Shown: one piece after another, positions 1 to 6,867 of the stretch
Layout: every line of letters starts with the position of its first letter
Numbering within the stretch: position 1 is the first letter of the stretch
Assembly (NCBI GenBank): GCA_020050375.1
Contig: JAGVKR010000163.1
Coordinates: 1-8,087, forward strand
Length of the DNA stretch: 8,087 nt
Source: Planctomycetales bacterium
GTDB taxonomy: Bacteria; Planctomycetota; Planctomycetia; Planctomycetales; Planctomycetaceae
Direction of reading: 5' to 3'
Notes under the pieces: generated by a model
Databases searched by the model: none
Told to the model about the DNA's origin: nothing
What the model saw: the letters and a program-made list of their open reading frames with translations, nothing else
Program-made: the position numbers and the translations under genes

Positions 1-574
1 GTCCTTCGATCGACTTCAGCATCATGGCGATATTCCACGTGCCGGAGGTGATGGTCGTCCCCAGCGTTCCATCAGTCGGACCGATGCCACCGCCCCAGAA
101 AGTGGTGACGCCGTTACTGAGCGCGGCGAACACTTGCTGAGGGCTGATGTAATGAACGTGCGAGTCGATGCCGGCGGCGGTCACGATCAGGTGCTCGCCG
201 GAGATGGCGTCGGTCGCGGGCCCCACCGCAAGTCCGGGCGTCACCCCCTCCATTGTGCTGGGATTGCCCGACTGGCCGACGCCGACGATGATTCCATCCT
301 TGATTCCCAGGTCTCCCTTCACAACCCCCAGCAACGGGTCGAGAATCGTCGCGTTGGTGATTACCAGATCGAGCGCCCCGCCGATGCTGGTCAACTGATT
401 GTCCATCCCCATGCCGTCGCGGAGCGTCTTTCCGCCGCCATAGACCGCTTCGTCACCGTACGTTCGCAGGTCCTGCTCGATTTCGATGTAAAGATCCGAA
501 TCGGCGAGTCGAATTTTGTCGCCGACCGTCGGTCCGAACAGATCGGCGTATTGCTTGCGGGACATCTTCGACAT
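1..574 (-). CDS. ureC: Urease subunit alpha, N-terminal part (cut off by window edge)
   Basis: Catalytic subunit of urease, which hydrolyses urea to ammonia and carbamate at a di-nickel centre in the cytoplasm. About 191 of roughly 570 expected residues are visible. The N-terminus reads MSKMSRKQYADLFGPTVGDK, the standard UreC opening, followed by IRLADSDLYIEIEQD and YGDEAVYGGGKTLRDGMG. The metal-binding stretch AGIDSHVHYISPQQ carries His139 and His141, which match the first two nickel ligands of the family; the carbamylated lysine and the other ligands lie past the left edge. The ATG at 574 is preferred because AGGAG (583-587) sits 8 nt upstream; an in-frame ATG at 565 is the alternative. The gene follows ureB after 54 nt. 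Identification is very secure; completeness cannot be judged. Confidence 0.97.
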   Translation of the reverse strand, partial: MSKMSRKQYADLFGPTVGDKIRLADSDLYIEIEQDLRTYGDEAVYGGGKTLRDGMGMDNQLTSIGGALDLVITNATILDPLLGVVKGDLGIKDGIIVGVGQSGNPSTMEGVTPGLAVGPATDAISGEHLIVTAAGIDSHVHYISPQQVFAALSNGVTTFWGGGIGPTDGTLGTTITSGTWNIAMMLKSIEG

Positions 575-582
575 AAGGTTCG

Positions 583-587
583 CTCCT
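583..587 (-). promoter_or_regulatory. Ribosome binding site of ureC
   Basis: AGGAG on the minus strand, 8 nt before the ATG at 574. It favours that start over the ATG at 565. Confidence 0.7.
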
Positions 588-615
588 GGTTCGCTGTGGT
601 CCGTCTTTCTCGGTG

Positions 616-649
616 TTCAAATCGACCATTACGACTCAGTCGATTTGAA
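616..649 (-). repeat. 10-bp inverted repeat (hairpin) across the ureB stop
   Basis: The arms 616-625 (TTCAAATCGA) and 640-649 (TCGATTTGAA) are perfect reverse complements separated by 14 nt. The right arm lies in the last ureB codons (GFKSTES) and the loop contains the ureB stop codon at 629-631. No T-tract follows in the direction of transcription, so it is not a typical intrinsic terminator. It could be an RNA stability or processing element between ureB and ureC; that role is inference. Confidence 0.6.
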
Positions 650-1114
650 TCCCATTTCCTGCGCACGCCTGACCGAAGCGCCAAAATTCGGCTGATACCC
701 GGGAGCGGGCCCCGTCCCTGTCCACCCGTTGACCAGGTTGTTGAACCCGTACACGTGCCGCTTGCCCGAATACGGAACCAGCGTGACCTGCCTTTCGTCG
801 CCGGGCTCGAAGCGAACGGCGGTCGTCGCGGGAATATCCAGCCGCATCCCAAACGCGGCGGCGCGATCGAATTCGAGGTGGCGATTCACCTCGAAGAAAT
901 GGTAGTGCGAGCCAACTTGGATCGGGCGATCGCCCGTGTTGCGGACTTTGATCGTTGTCGTCGGGCGCCCTTCGTTGATCACGATCTCTCTCGCGGCCAG
1001 GATCAACCCGCCCACGGGAACGTTCGCTTCGTTCTCCGAATGCGGAGCCGCCGATTTGTGCCGCTGCCAGCCGGCGGACTTTTTCTTCGTGGCTCGGCTC
1101 GTCTCTCTGGACAT
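629..1114 (-). CDS. ureB: Urease subunit beta, with N- and C-terminal extensions
   Basis: Structural beta subunit of urease, 161 residues compared with about 100-110 in most separate bacterial beta subunits. The family core begins near residue 33 ([20 protein letters not shown]) and continues with [19 protein letters not shown] (59-77), [17 protein letters not shown] (80-96) and the [10 protein letters not shown] block (121-130). Ahead of the core is a polar, basic extension of about 32 residues ([11 protein letters not shown]) with no internal Met that could be a shorter start. Past residue 130 is a tail of about 30 residues ([19 protein letters not shown]). The ATG at 1114 has GAGGAG (1122-1127) 7 nt upstream, so the long N-terminus seems genuinely translated. 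It lies 31 nt after ureA and 54 nt before ureC. Function is secure; the role of the extensions is unknown. Confidence 0.96.
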   Translation of the reverse strand: MSRETSRATKKKSAGWQRHKSAAPHSENEANVPVGGLILAAREIVINEGRPTTTIKVRNTGDRPIQVGSHYHFFEVNRHLEFDRAAAFGMRLDIPATTAVRFEPGDERQVTLVPYSGKRHVYGFNNLVNGWTGTGPAPGYQPNFGASVRRAQEMGFKSTES

Positions 1115-1121
1115 GGGATGT

Positions 1122-1127
1122 CTCCTC
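1122..1127 (-). promoter_or_regulatory. Ribosome binding site of ureB
   Basis: GAGGAG on the minus strand, 7 nt before the ATG at 1114. It supports translation of the unusual N-terminal extension of UreB. Confidence 0.7.
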
Positions 1128-1145
1128 GGGATTTCGCGGGGGCTG

Positions 1146-1448
1146 CTAAACGATTGGCTGGTGGACGGTGATCAAACGGCTGCCGTCGGTGAAGACCGCT
1201 TCGAGTTGCACGAACGGTATCATCTCGGGAACACCTTCCATCACGTCGTCACGCGTCAGTGTTTTCGAAGCCATGGCCATCACCTCCTCGACCGTTTTGC
1301 CTTCGCGGGCCCCTTCGAGGGCTGCCGCACAAATCACTGCCATCGATTCGGGATGGTTGAGCTTCAATCCCTTCGCCTTTCGCTTCAGCGCGACATCGGC
1401 GAGAGAATGGATCATCAACTTTTCGATTTCGCGAGGCGTCAGGTGCAT
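1146..1448 (-). CDS. ureA: Urease subunit gamma
   Basis: Smallest structural subunit of urease, forming the alpha-beta-gamma unit with the products of the next two genes. The protein is 100 residues, exactly the usual length, and begins [24 protein letters not shown]. It continues with [31 protein letters not shown] and ends [16 protein letters not shown], all family hallmarks. An in-frame TTG seven codons upstream (1469) is open, but the ATG at 1448 matches the conserved family start and has GGAG (1457-1460) 8 nt upstream, so it is chosen. It follows the urea channel gene after 60 nt and precedes ureB by 31 nt. Identification is very secure. Confidence 0.97.
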   Translation of the reverse strand: MHLTPREIEKLMIHSLADVALKRKAKGLKLNHPESMAVICAAALEGAREGKTVEEVMAMASKTLTRDDVMEGVPEMIPFVQLEAVFTDGSRLITVHQPIV

Positions 1449-1456
1449 CTTCAGAT

Positions 1457-1460
1457 CTCC
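1457..1460 (-). promoter_or_regulatory. Ribosome binding site of ureA
   Basis: GGAG on the minus strand, 8 nt before the ATG at 1448. It decides between that start and the TTG at 1469. Confidence 0.6.
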
Positions 1461-1508
1461 GTCGGTCAACTTCGACGACCGCGAGCGCGGTCTTCTGCCG
1501 ATAATGAT

Positions 1509-2429
1509 TCAGCCTTCCGTGCTCAGCCGCGTCCGATCGAGGGCGGCATCGAGTCGATCCAATCCGATGACCGTCCAGCATGCAAGAACGAACGGCGCCG
1601 TGAGCGTTGCGAGCCCAAGCATCGGAAACTTTTCGGTGATCGGCACCGAAAGAACCGCCCCGACGATCGGCATCAGAATCGAACGGCGGTACAGGGCGAG
1701 CGCCATCGCCGCCAACGCGGCATTATAACCGTAAATTCCCAAAGAGAGGTTCTGCTGCGGATCGTTGTTCTCGAGGCCGGACAGCAATCCCAACAACGAC
1801 CCGACCACGGCCCAGACGGCCCCTTTCCACGAACGAAGCAGAATCCCGACGACAAATAGCACACCCGTCAACACGTTTGCCTGGAACATCACCTCGCTGA
1901 TCCCTCTGACGACCGCGACGGTCACAGGGAGTGTTTCCGACTCGGACGGCGCAGCGGCGTGGACGATCGGCGGTAAATTCAGCCGCGCCGCGACGAAAAG
2001 CGCCAGCCACGTCGTCACGATGAATGGCGCCGTATAGGCGGGTACGGGCAACCGTTGCCGCATCGCGTGGGTCAGCACCGTTGCGAAGACGCAACTCGCG
2101 GCGCTAACGACGAATGTCCTCAGGCCTGGCTCGTGAAACGCAAGCAACGCGATGCCGACAAGGCTGGCGTTGTAACCGTACAATCCGTCACGAATGTCTC
2201 CGGCGTCATAACGAAGCCCGTTCGCCGTGAGCGTCCCCAGCAGCGCGCCGCCTGCCGCGCCGGCCGCCATCAGCGGCGAAACAACTGCGATCCCCACGAG
2301 GAAGAAGAGGCCGGTGACGGGGCTGTCCTGGAACATGATCTGCCCCAGGCCGTTCAGGGATGCGCGCAAGACGCCACGTAGCGACTTGACCTGCTGGTCA
2401 CCATCCACGGGAGTGGACTCGTCGGCCAT
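1509..2429 (-). CDS. UT-family urea transporter (channel)
   Basis: Integral inner-membrane protein of 306 residues in the urea transporter family that includes bacterial UTs and vertebrate SLC14. These proteins are selective pores that let urea cross the membrane down its gradient. The family's internal two-fold repeat is plain: LNGLGQIMFQDSPVTGLFF (25-43) matches VRGISEVMFQANVLTGVLF (174-192), DGLYGYNASLVGIAL (81-95) matches LGIYGYNAALAAMAL (230-244), and the PAYTAPFIVTTW and LATLTAPFVLACW segments follow in each half. The position directly before ureABC points to feeding urea to urease. The ATG at 2429 has only a weak upstream GGG/GTGG-type ribosome site; no better in-frame start is seen. 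Annotation as a urea channel is strong; transport direction is inferred. Confidence 0.95.
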   Translation of the reverse strand: MADESTPVDGDQQVKSLRGVLRASLNGLGQIMFQDSPVTGLFFLVGIAVVSPLMAAGAAGGALLGTLTANGLRYDAGDIRDGLYGYNASLVGIALLAFHEPGLRTFVVSAASCVFATVLTHAMRQRLPVPAYTAPFIVTTWLALFVAARLNLPPIVHAAAPSESETLPVTVAVVRGISEVMFQANVLTGVLFVVGILLRSWKGAVWAVVGSLLGLLSGLENNDPQQNLSLGIYGYNAALAAMALALYRRSILMPIVGAVLSVPITEKFPMLGLATLTAPFVLACWTVIGLDRLDAALDRTRLSTEG

Positions 2430-2506
2430 CGAACCATCCCACGTCCGAAGAATTGAACAAGCGAATAATGACTGAGCAGAAAATTCGCGGCGATCTGCGA
2501 AAATTA

Positions 2507-2535
2507 CCTGTACCGGCGATGTGCCAGTGCGTCAA
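2507..2535 (-). promoter_or_regulatory. Candidate sigma-70-type promoter of the urea channel/urease operon
   Basis: Reading the minus strand, TTGACG (2530-2535) is followed after exactly 17 nt by TACAGG (2507-2512). The -35 box matches the consensus at 5 of 6 bases and the -10 box at 3 of 6. It lies about 75 nt before the urea channel ATG in the 189-nt gap after the upstream permease. This suggests the urea genes can be transcribed separately from the ABC genes. Planctomycete promoter rules are not well known to me, so this is a tentative call. Confidence 0.35.
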
Positions 2536-2618
2536 GGAACCTCAGGGCCGGATTGCCGGGGCAGAAACGGCCGCCACGGCGGGAGAGCGTCAGCCCAGTC
2601 GTGACAATCACGTCGATC

Positions 2619-3467
2619 TCAGCTCAGGTCGCGGTATTCACGGCGGCTGAACACGATCAAACCCACGGCGATCAGCGCCACAATCGCGCAGGTCAGAGTG
2701 ATGGCCGCGGTCCGGCCGGAAACCGGCAGAAACATTTCGCGCGCGGACTTTCGCCAGGGCCCCAGTTCCATTTCCGAGCCGGCGTCGTAGACCATGCACC
2801 GCACGTAGAACGCGACTGAGATGCGCTTGATGATCCCCGGCATGTTCCCGAACAGAACTTCGAGAAAGAACCAATACGCCAGAGAAATGACCGTTCCATA
2901 GCGGAAAATCGCTCCCAGCATCAAAAACAGCGACGCATAAGCAGCCGCCCCCAGCAGGCTCGCCGACAGAAATACCTCAAGCGTCGGCCGACCGACATCG
3001 CGCGCCAGCCAGCAAAGCGCAGCCAGCGCGATCCCCGACCCGACGGTCACCAGTCCGATTGTCGCCAGCGCTTTTGTCAGATACACCAGCGGCCGCGAGA
3101 TGGGTGTGATGAGCAGATAAATCAGCGTCCGATCTTCTCGCTCGCCTCCCAACGCCGACGCGCCGTAGCAGATCGCCAGAATCGGCATCAGGAACCCGAT
3201 GTAGGTCGGCACCAGAACGTATTCGGCTAGTTTTTTCGGCGACGGATTGGGTTGTCGCGCCCCCGCCAGGACAATCAAACAACAAAGCACCGCCAGCGCG
3301 AGGCCGACGAGCGTCTGTCGCGACATCAGTTGGCGTCGGATCGTCAACAGGAACAAATGCCCGCACGCCGCAAGCGTCGCCTGGACACCGAATGTCGAAT
3401 CGCCGTCACGACCTGACGGCAGAGCGTCCCTGGCGAGATCGGACGACGGTTGAGGATTGGGATTCAT
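2619..3467 (-). CDS. ABC-2 type transporter permease (pair 1)
   Basis: Membrane subunit of an ABC transporter of the exporter-like ABC-2/NosY type, 282 residues from the ATG at 3467. After a polar, probably cytoplasmic N-terminus of about 45 residues there are about six hydrophobic segments (roughly 52-70, 85-105, 133-154, 164-187, 190-208, 252-273). The loop GGEREDRTLIYLLITPISRPLVYLTKAL (108-134) is the conserved cytoplasmic motif that couples such permeases to their ATPase. The reading frame stays open upstream to a GTG at 3542, but that extension would run through the 3510-3553 palindrome, so the ATG is preferred even though its ribosome site is poor. The ATPase encoded just upstream (3623-4597) is the likely partner. 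Substrate unknown. Confidence 0.88.
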   Translation of the reverse strand: MNPNPQPSSDLARDALPSGRDGDSTFGVQATLAACGHLFLLTIRRQLMSRQTLVGLALAVLCCLIVLAGARQPNPSPKKLAEYVLVPTYIGFLMPILAICYGASALGGEREDRTLIYLLITPISRPLVYLTKALATIGLVTVGSGIALAALCWLARDVGRPTLEVFLSASLLGAAAYASLFLMLGAIFRYGTVISLAYWFFLEVLFGNMPGIIKRISVAFYVRCMVYDAGSEMELGPWRKSAREMFLPVSGRTAAITLTCAIVALIAVGLIVFSRREYRDLS

Positions 3468-3509
3468 AAACTTTACGCGGTCGAATTTGAGACGCGGCCC
3501 CCCCTCAAT

Positions 3510-3553
3510 CCCCCCGCGAACGGGGGGAAGCCGCTCCCTCACCGTTCGCGGGG
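3510..3553. repeat. GC-rich palindromic element between ATPase and permease genes
   Basis: Two nested structures are visible. A 7-bp stem, CCCCCCG (3510-3516) against CGGGGGG (3521-3527), closes on a CGAA loop. A 12-bp perfect inverted repeat pairs CCCCGCGAACGG (3512-3523) with CCGTTCGCGGGG (3542-3553) across 18 nt. The two cannot form at once, so alternative RNA folds are possible. It fills most of the 155-nt gap between the second ATPase and its permease. It has the look of a dispersed palindromic repeat; a transcription-attenuating or mRNA-stability role is also possible. Confidence 0.75.
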
Positions 3554-3622
3554 AGGGTTGGGTTGGTGGGCCTCGAATGGATCATTCCAAGCCGTGTCAA
3601 TGATGATTTCGATCATAGGACG

Positions 3623-4597
3623 TCAGAACTTGCTGGCGGCCGCCATGACATATTCGAAAACCGCTTCGGCAGAGGTGTCCGTTGTTTCCAGCGACGAGAG
3701 ATTCCAATTGCATTCGACCGCCAGTGCGGCGAACCGACGGAAGAACTCATCGGGACGATGCACTTCCAGCGACAGTTCGTTCTCGGTCGGCAGATCGACG
3801 CTGCGGACCTGGCTCCAGGGAATCAGTTGCGTCGCCAGCTCGCGGGCCTGGCTCGAACGGATGCGGATCCGCTGCGGCCGCTCGGCGAGCATGTTGCGGA
3901 TCTCCGGCAATGTCCCCACGGCCAGCACCCGCCCGCGCCCCATGAACACCACCTGCTCGGCCAACAGCTCCATTTCGTCGAGAATGTGACTCGAGACGAG
4001 GACCGCTTTCCCCCGTTCGCGGAATCGTCGGAAGAGCTCCATCAGCTCCCGCCGCCCCACCGGGTCGACGCCGTTGAGCGGCTCGTCGACGATCAGAATC
4101 TGCGGATCGTGAACCAGGGCCTGTGCCAGCTTGATCCGTTGGCGCATCCCCTTGGAGCAACCGCGCAGCGTTCGGTCGGCGCGGTCGCTCATTCCCACCT
4201 CGGCAAGCGCGACCTCGGTCCGTTCCGCGGCTGTCCGTCGATCCATCCCGTGCAGACGGGCCATCGTGCGAACGAATGTGCGTCCCGACATTTCTTCGTA
4301 GAACGCGTCGACGTCGGGGCAGTAGCCGATGAATCGCTTCGCCGCCGCCGACCAGGCGAGCTCCCCCCGCACCAGAATCTGGCCGAGGCTCGGGCGGAGC
4401 TGGCCGGTCAGCAGCTTGATCAGCGTGGTCTTGCCGGCGCCGTTGGGCCCGAGCAAGCCGGTGATTCCCGGGCCCACAGTCAGGTCAATGTCGTTCACGC
4501 CGATCACGGCTCCGTACCATTTCGTCACCGACCGAAACTCGGCGACGGGAGCCGGAAGACCAGGACCGACAGACGAATTCGCGGACGCTTCCGTCAT
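3623..4597 (-). CDS. ABC transporter ATP-binding protein (pair 1/2 partner)
   Basis: Cytoplasmic ATPase subunit of an exporter-like ABC transporter (CcmA/COG1131 type), 324 residues. In order: Walker A GPNGAGKTT (50-58), a Q-loop region GYCPDVDAF where the usual Gln is Asp95, ABC signature CSKGM (147-151) in place of LSGGQ, Walker B ILIVDEP (167-173), D-loop GVDP, and the switch His204 in VSSHILDE. About 100 residues follow the ATPase core. Ser/Gly-Met signatures and acidic Q-loop positions occur in this subfamily and do not imply inactivity. The ATG at 4597 overlaps the preceding permease stop as ATGA and has GAGG (4605-4608) 7 nt upstream, so coupled translation is likely. The frame is open 27 codons further up but lies inside the permease gene. 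Confidence 0.93.
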   Translation of the reverse strand: MTEASANSSVGPGLPAPVAEFRSVTKWYGAVIGVNDIDLTVGPGITGLLGPNGAGKTTLIKLLTGQLRPSLGQILVRGELAWSAAAKRFIGYCPDVDAFYEEMSGRTFVRTMARLHGMDRRTAAERTEVALAEVGMSDRADRTLRGCSKGMRQRIKLAQALVHDPQILIVDEPLNGVDPVGRRELMELFRRFRERGKAVLVSSHILDEMELLAEQVVFMGRGRVLAVGTLPEIRNMLAERPQRIRIRSSQARELATQLIPWSQVRSVDLPTENELSLEVHRPDEFFRRFAALAVECNWNLSSLETTDTSAEAVFEYVMAAASKF

Positions 4598-5466
4598 GTG
4601 ACCACCTCGACGGCGCGCACGCGCCGCACGATCAGCACGAGGCAGATCACACAGACGCCAGCGAGAACCCCCAAACATTGAGGAGCCGTCGGAATCCGGC
4701 CCGCCTCAAGCGAGCCAAAACACCATCGTCCCAGGCGGTGCATGTCGTCCCAGACTCCCAACAGCAGCCAGTGCCGGTTGTCGTCGATCGCTCGCAGGGC
4801 CTCCGCCAGGCCTTTGAGCAGCACGAAAATCCCCAGCCAGGTCATCACCAGCGGGACGGTCCGGGGGACCCAGGCGGCGATCGCAAATAGCAGCAGGCTT
4901 TGCACGACCGCCAACACAACTCCGTAGCCAAGGATCCCCGCGAGAATTCGCGGGTGATTGAGAAAGTAGTCGAGCGAGTTGCTGAGCAGACCGTACTCGG
5001 CGTACAGCGCCAAAGCCGGCACGGTCGTGATCAGCGTCACGACGGCGCCAACCGTCAGGAGCTTGCCGACCACGTAGTGCCGCCGCTCGGTTCGTCGCGA
5101 CAGATAGTAGATGAGACCTCCCTGGCGATAGTCGTTGCCGATCAGCATCGACCCGGCAAACGCCAGGAGCAGTGCGGTGATCGAGGCCTGCCCGAACATG
5201 AAATCGGCATACGCCTCGCCAGTGCCGGTCACGCGGTATCTGTCAAGAAATCCGCCAGCCGCCTCACTTTGAACTGTCAGGGTCGCCTTCAGATAGACGA
5301 ACGCAAAATTGAACAGGAAGTTGAGCAGCCCCAAACCAATCAGAACCCAGAAGATCCAGCGCCTGAGAATCATGTTGAGGCCGGTGCGGACAATGGGCCA
5401 ACAGGTCCACCACGGCGACCTTCGCCGGCCTGCCCATTCGCGATATCCCGCCAGTTCGACGGCCAT
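4594..5466 (-). CDS. ABC-2 type transporter permease (pair 2)
   Basis: Membrane subunit of a second ABC-2/NosY-like transporter, 290 residues from the ATG at 5466. About six hydrophobic segments are visible (roughly 37-59, 92-110, 134-155, 173-198, 203-221, 262-281). The cytoplasmic loop GNDYRQGGLIYYLSRRTERRHYVVGKLL (110-137) is the counterpart of the coupling motif in the other permease, but the two proteins are otherwise only distantly alike. The start at 5466 has GAGGAG (5471-5476) only 4 nt upstream, a short spacing; the TTG at 5502 is open but has no ribosome site. The stop overlaps the next ATPase start by 4 nt, so this permease may work with that ATPase as well as with the one encoded upstream. 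Substrate unknown. Confidence 0.88.
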   Translation of the reverse strand: MAVELAGYREWAGRRRSPWWTCWPIVRTGLNMILRRWIFWVLIGLGLLNFLFNFAFVYLKATLTVQSEAAGGFLDRYRVTGTGEAYADFMFGQASITALLLAFAGSMLIGNDYRQGGLIYYLSRRTERRHYVVGKLLTVGAVVTLITTVPALALYAEYGLLSNSLDYFLNHPRILAGILGYGVVLAVVQSLLLFAIAAWVPRTVPLVMTWLGIFVLLKGLAEALRAIDDNRHWLLLGVWDDMHRLGRWCFGSLEAGRIPTAPQCLGVLAGVCVICLVLIVRRVRAVEVVT

Positions 5467-5521
5467 GACGCTCCTCAGCGTGGGTGATTCTTTCGATTGC
5501 AAGAACGGCCGCGCTCAAGCG

Positions 5522-5578
5522 GTAGTTGGCTTCAGCCAACATGGCACAACGATTCGTGTGGACTAAAGTCCCCACTAC
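5522..5578. repeat. Composite palindromic repeat between ATPase and permease genes
   Basis: Two hairpins lie between short complementary ends. The left one is GTTGGC (5525-5530), TTCA, GCCAAC (5535-5540). The right one centres on GGACTAAAGTCC (5560-5571). The whole is bounded by GTAGT (5522-5526) and its complement ACTAC (5574-5578). It occupies much of the 129-nt gap between the first ATPase stop and the permease start. The architecture is typical of dispersed intergenic palindromes; I cannot check for other copies. Confidence 0.6.
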
Positions 5579-5595
5579 AAACTTTTGCACGCTCC

Positions 5596-6513
5596 TCAGT
5601 TGGTGCGGATCACCCGATGATACAGCTCTTCCAGGTCTTCTTCCTGCGGCACGACGTCGCGCAACGTCAGGTCGTGACGGGTCGACAACTCGAAAAACGA
5701 CCGCAGACTCCACGACTGCGGAACTTCGACGATCGCCTCATCCGCCCGGCCGTTGACCAGCACGTTGACCCCCGCGGTTCGTAGCGCCGTGAGAAACTCG
5801 GCGGGCTGACCGTGCCAGCGCAGGCGATACCGGCCCCGACACTTCGATCGCAGATCGCCGATTCGCCCAACGCTCACCAGAGCGCCGCGATCGACGATCA
5901 CCACCTGCTGACAAACACGGTCAATGTCCCCCAGCAGATGCGTCGAGAGGATGAGCGATTTGCCGTGGCGATCGGCCAGAGCGCGGAGCAGCGCGAGCAT
6001 CGACTCGCGCCCCTCCGGGTCGAGACCCGCCGTTGGCTCATCGAGAAGCAGCAGTTCCGGATCGTGTACCAGCGCCGCAGCCAGCTTGAGCCGCTGCTTC
6101 ATGCCAACCGAGTACTCCTCGCAGCGCCGGTATCGAGCCTCTTCGAGTCCCAGATACGACAGAACTTCGTGGGCCCGTCGCAGAGCCTGCTTGCGCGGCA
6201 TGCCGACCAGTTCGCCCCCCAGCGCGACCAGGTCGACTCCCCGCACCCCGGGAATCAGCGATTCGGCTTCGGGCATGAAGCCCACGCGCCCGCGCAATTC
6301 CAGTCCCTGACCCAGAATGTCGAGACCCAGCACGGTCCCGCGGCCCGATGTCGGACGGATCAGACCGAGCAGAATCTTGAGCAGCGTCGATTTACCGGCC
6401 CCGTTCTGACCGATCAGCCCCACCGCCCCCGGCTCGACGCGGAGCGTGACGGTGCGGAGAGCGCACACGGCCCCATAAAAATGCGTGACATTTTCCAGCT
6501 CGATCAGTGCCAT
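5596..6513 (-). CDS. ABC transporter ATP-binding protein (pair 2)
   Basis: Cytoplasmic ATPase subunit of an exporter-like ABC transporter, 305 residues from MALIELENVTHFYG. Walker A GQNGAGKST (35-43), GFMPEAESL with Glu82 at the Q-loop position, signature YSVGM (134-138), Walker B LLLLDEP (154-160), D-loop AGLDP and switch His192 (LSTHLLGD) are all present. A C-terminal domain of about 85 residues follows. It is the first gene of the leftward series and precedes its likely permease partner by 129 nt. The start is uncertain: in-frame ATGs at 6522 and 6534 are also possible and none has a clear ribosome site; 6513 fits the usual family N-terminus. Substrate unknown. Confidence 0.92.
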   Translation of the reverse strand: MALIELENVTHFYGAVCALRTVTLRVEPGAVGLIGQNGAGKSTLLKILLGLIRPTSGRGTVLGLDILGQGLELRGRVGFMPEAESLIPGVRGVDLVALGGELVGMPRKQALRRAHEVLSYLGLEEARYRRCEEYSVGMKQRLKLAAALVHDPELLLLDEPTAGLDPEGRESMLALLRALADRHGKSLILSTHLLGDIDRVCQQVVIVDRGALVSVGRIGDLRSKCRGRYRLRWHGQPAEFLTALRTAGVNVLVNGRADEAIVEVPQSWSLRSFFELSTRHDLTLRDVVPQEEDLEELYHRVIRTN

Positions 6514-6867
6514 CACAATCATTATGGCAGCCATCGCGTCACTCGCAAAGACGGAGGGGGGCGAATTGCACTTGTCCGTCGCACAAGCTCTCATTCCGCG
6601 CGTCCGTCGTCTGACCGCGAGCACTGGACGCACCCTGTCACCATCGAGACGTGGTGCAAAACTGGAAAGTTTCGGCCTGCGGAGCAGAATTTGTCGACGG
6701 AAGATTCGCCCGGGCCTCAGCTTGTGCGCACCGCGCGGAGACGGTCGCTTCGATACCTATGGGCTCGATATTTTAGTCACGGGGTTTCTTTTTTGGTCGT
6801 CCTCGATTGTCAACAATTGTGATCGCGCACAACGCAGCGCCATGAGGCACGTGCCAGAAGCTTTGAA
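6514..6867. other. Upstream region with no recognised gene
   Basis: Leader region of the leftward ABC gene series. Reading frames here show no recognisable protein. On the minus strand a perfect TTGACA lies at 6808-6813, but the hexamer 17 nt on is a poor -10 box (AAGAAA), so no promoter is called. The sequence around 6770-6810 is clearly more AT-rich than its surroundings. Confidence 0.4.

Noticed and set aside
134..1859. Long plus-strand open frames opposite the urease genes
   Set aside because: Their translations are Arg/Pro/His-rich with no recognisable domain, and the minus strand codes for conserved urease subunits throughout. They are by-products of GC-rich codon use.
2560..2618. Terminator after the 2619-3467 permease
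   Set aside because: Small stems such as CGTGA/TCACG (2600-2612) and CCGCC/GGCGG are present, but none is followed by a T-run on the minus strand.
3563..4681. Plus-strand frame of about 370 codons opposite the second ATPase
   Set aside because: The opposite strand has every ABC ATPase motif in order; the plus-strand product has low-complexity, unfamiliar sequence.
6785..6813. Promoter with a perfect TTGACA on the minus strand
   Set aside because: The -10 position at 17 nt spacing reads AAGAAA and the gene start is about 270 nt away, so the support is too weak.
6811..6820. Operator-like palindrome ACAATTGT
   Set aside because: An 8-bp palindrome in AT-richer DNA is expected by chance and has no second half-site or gene start close by.
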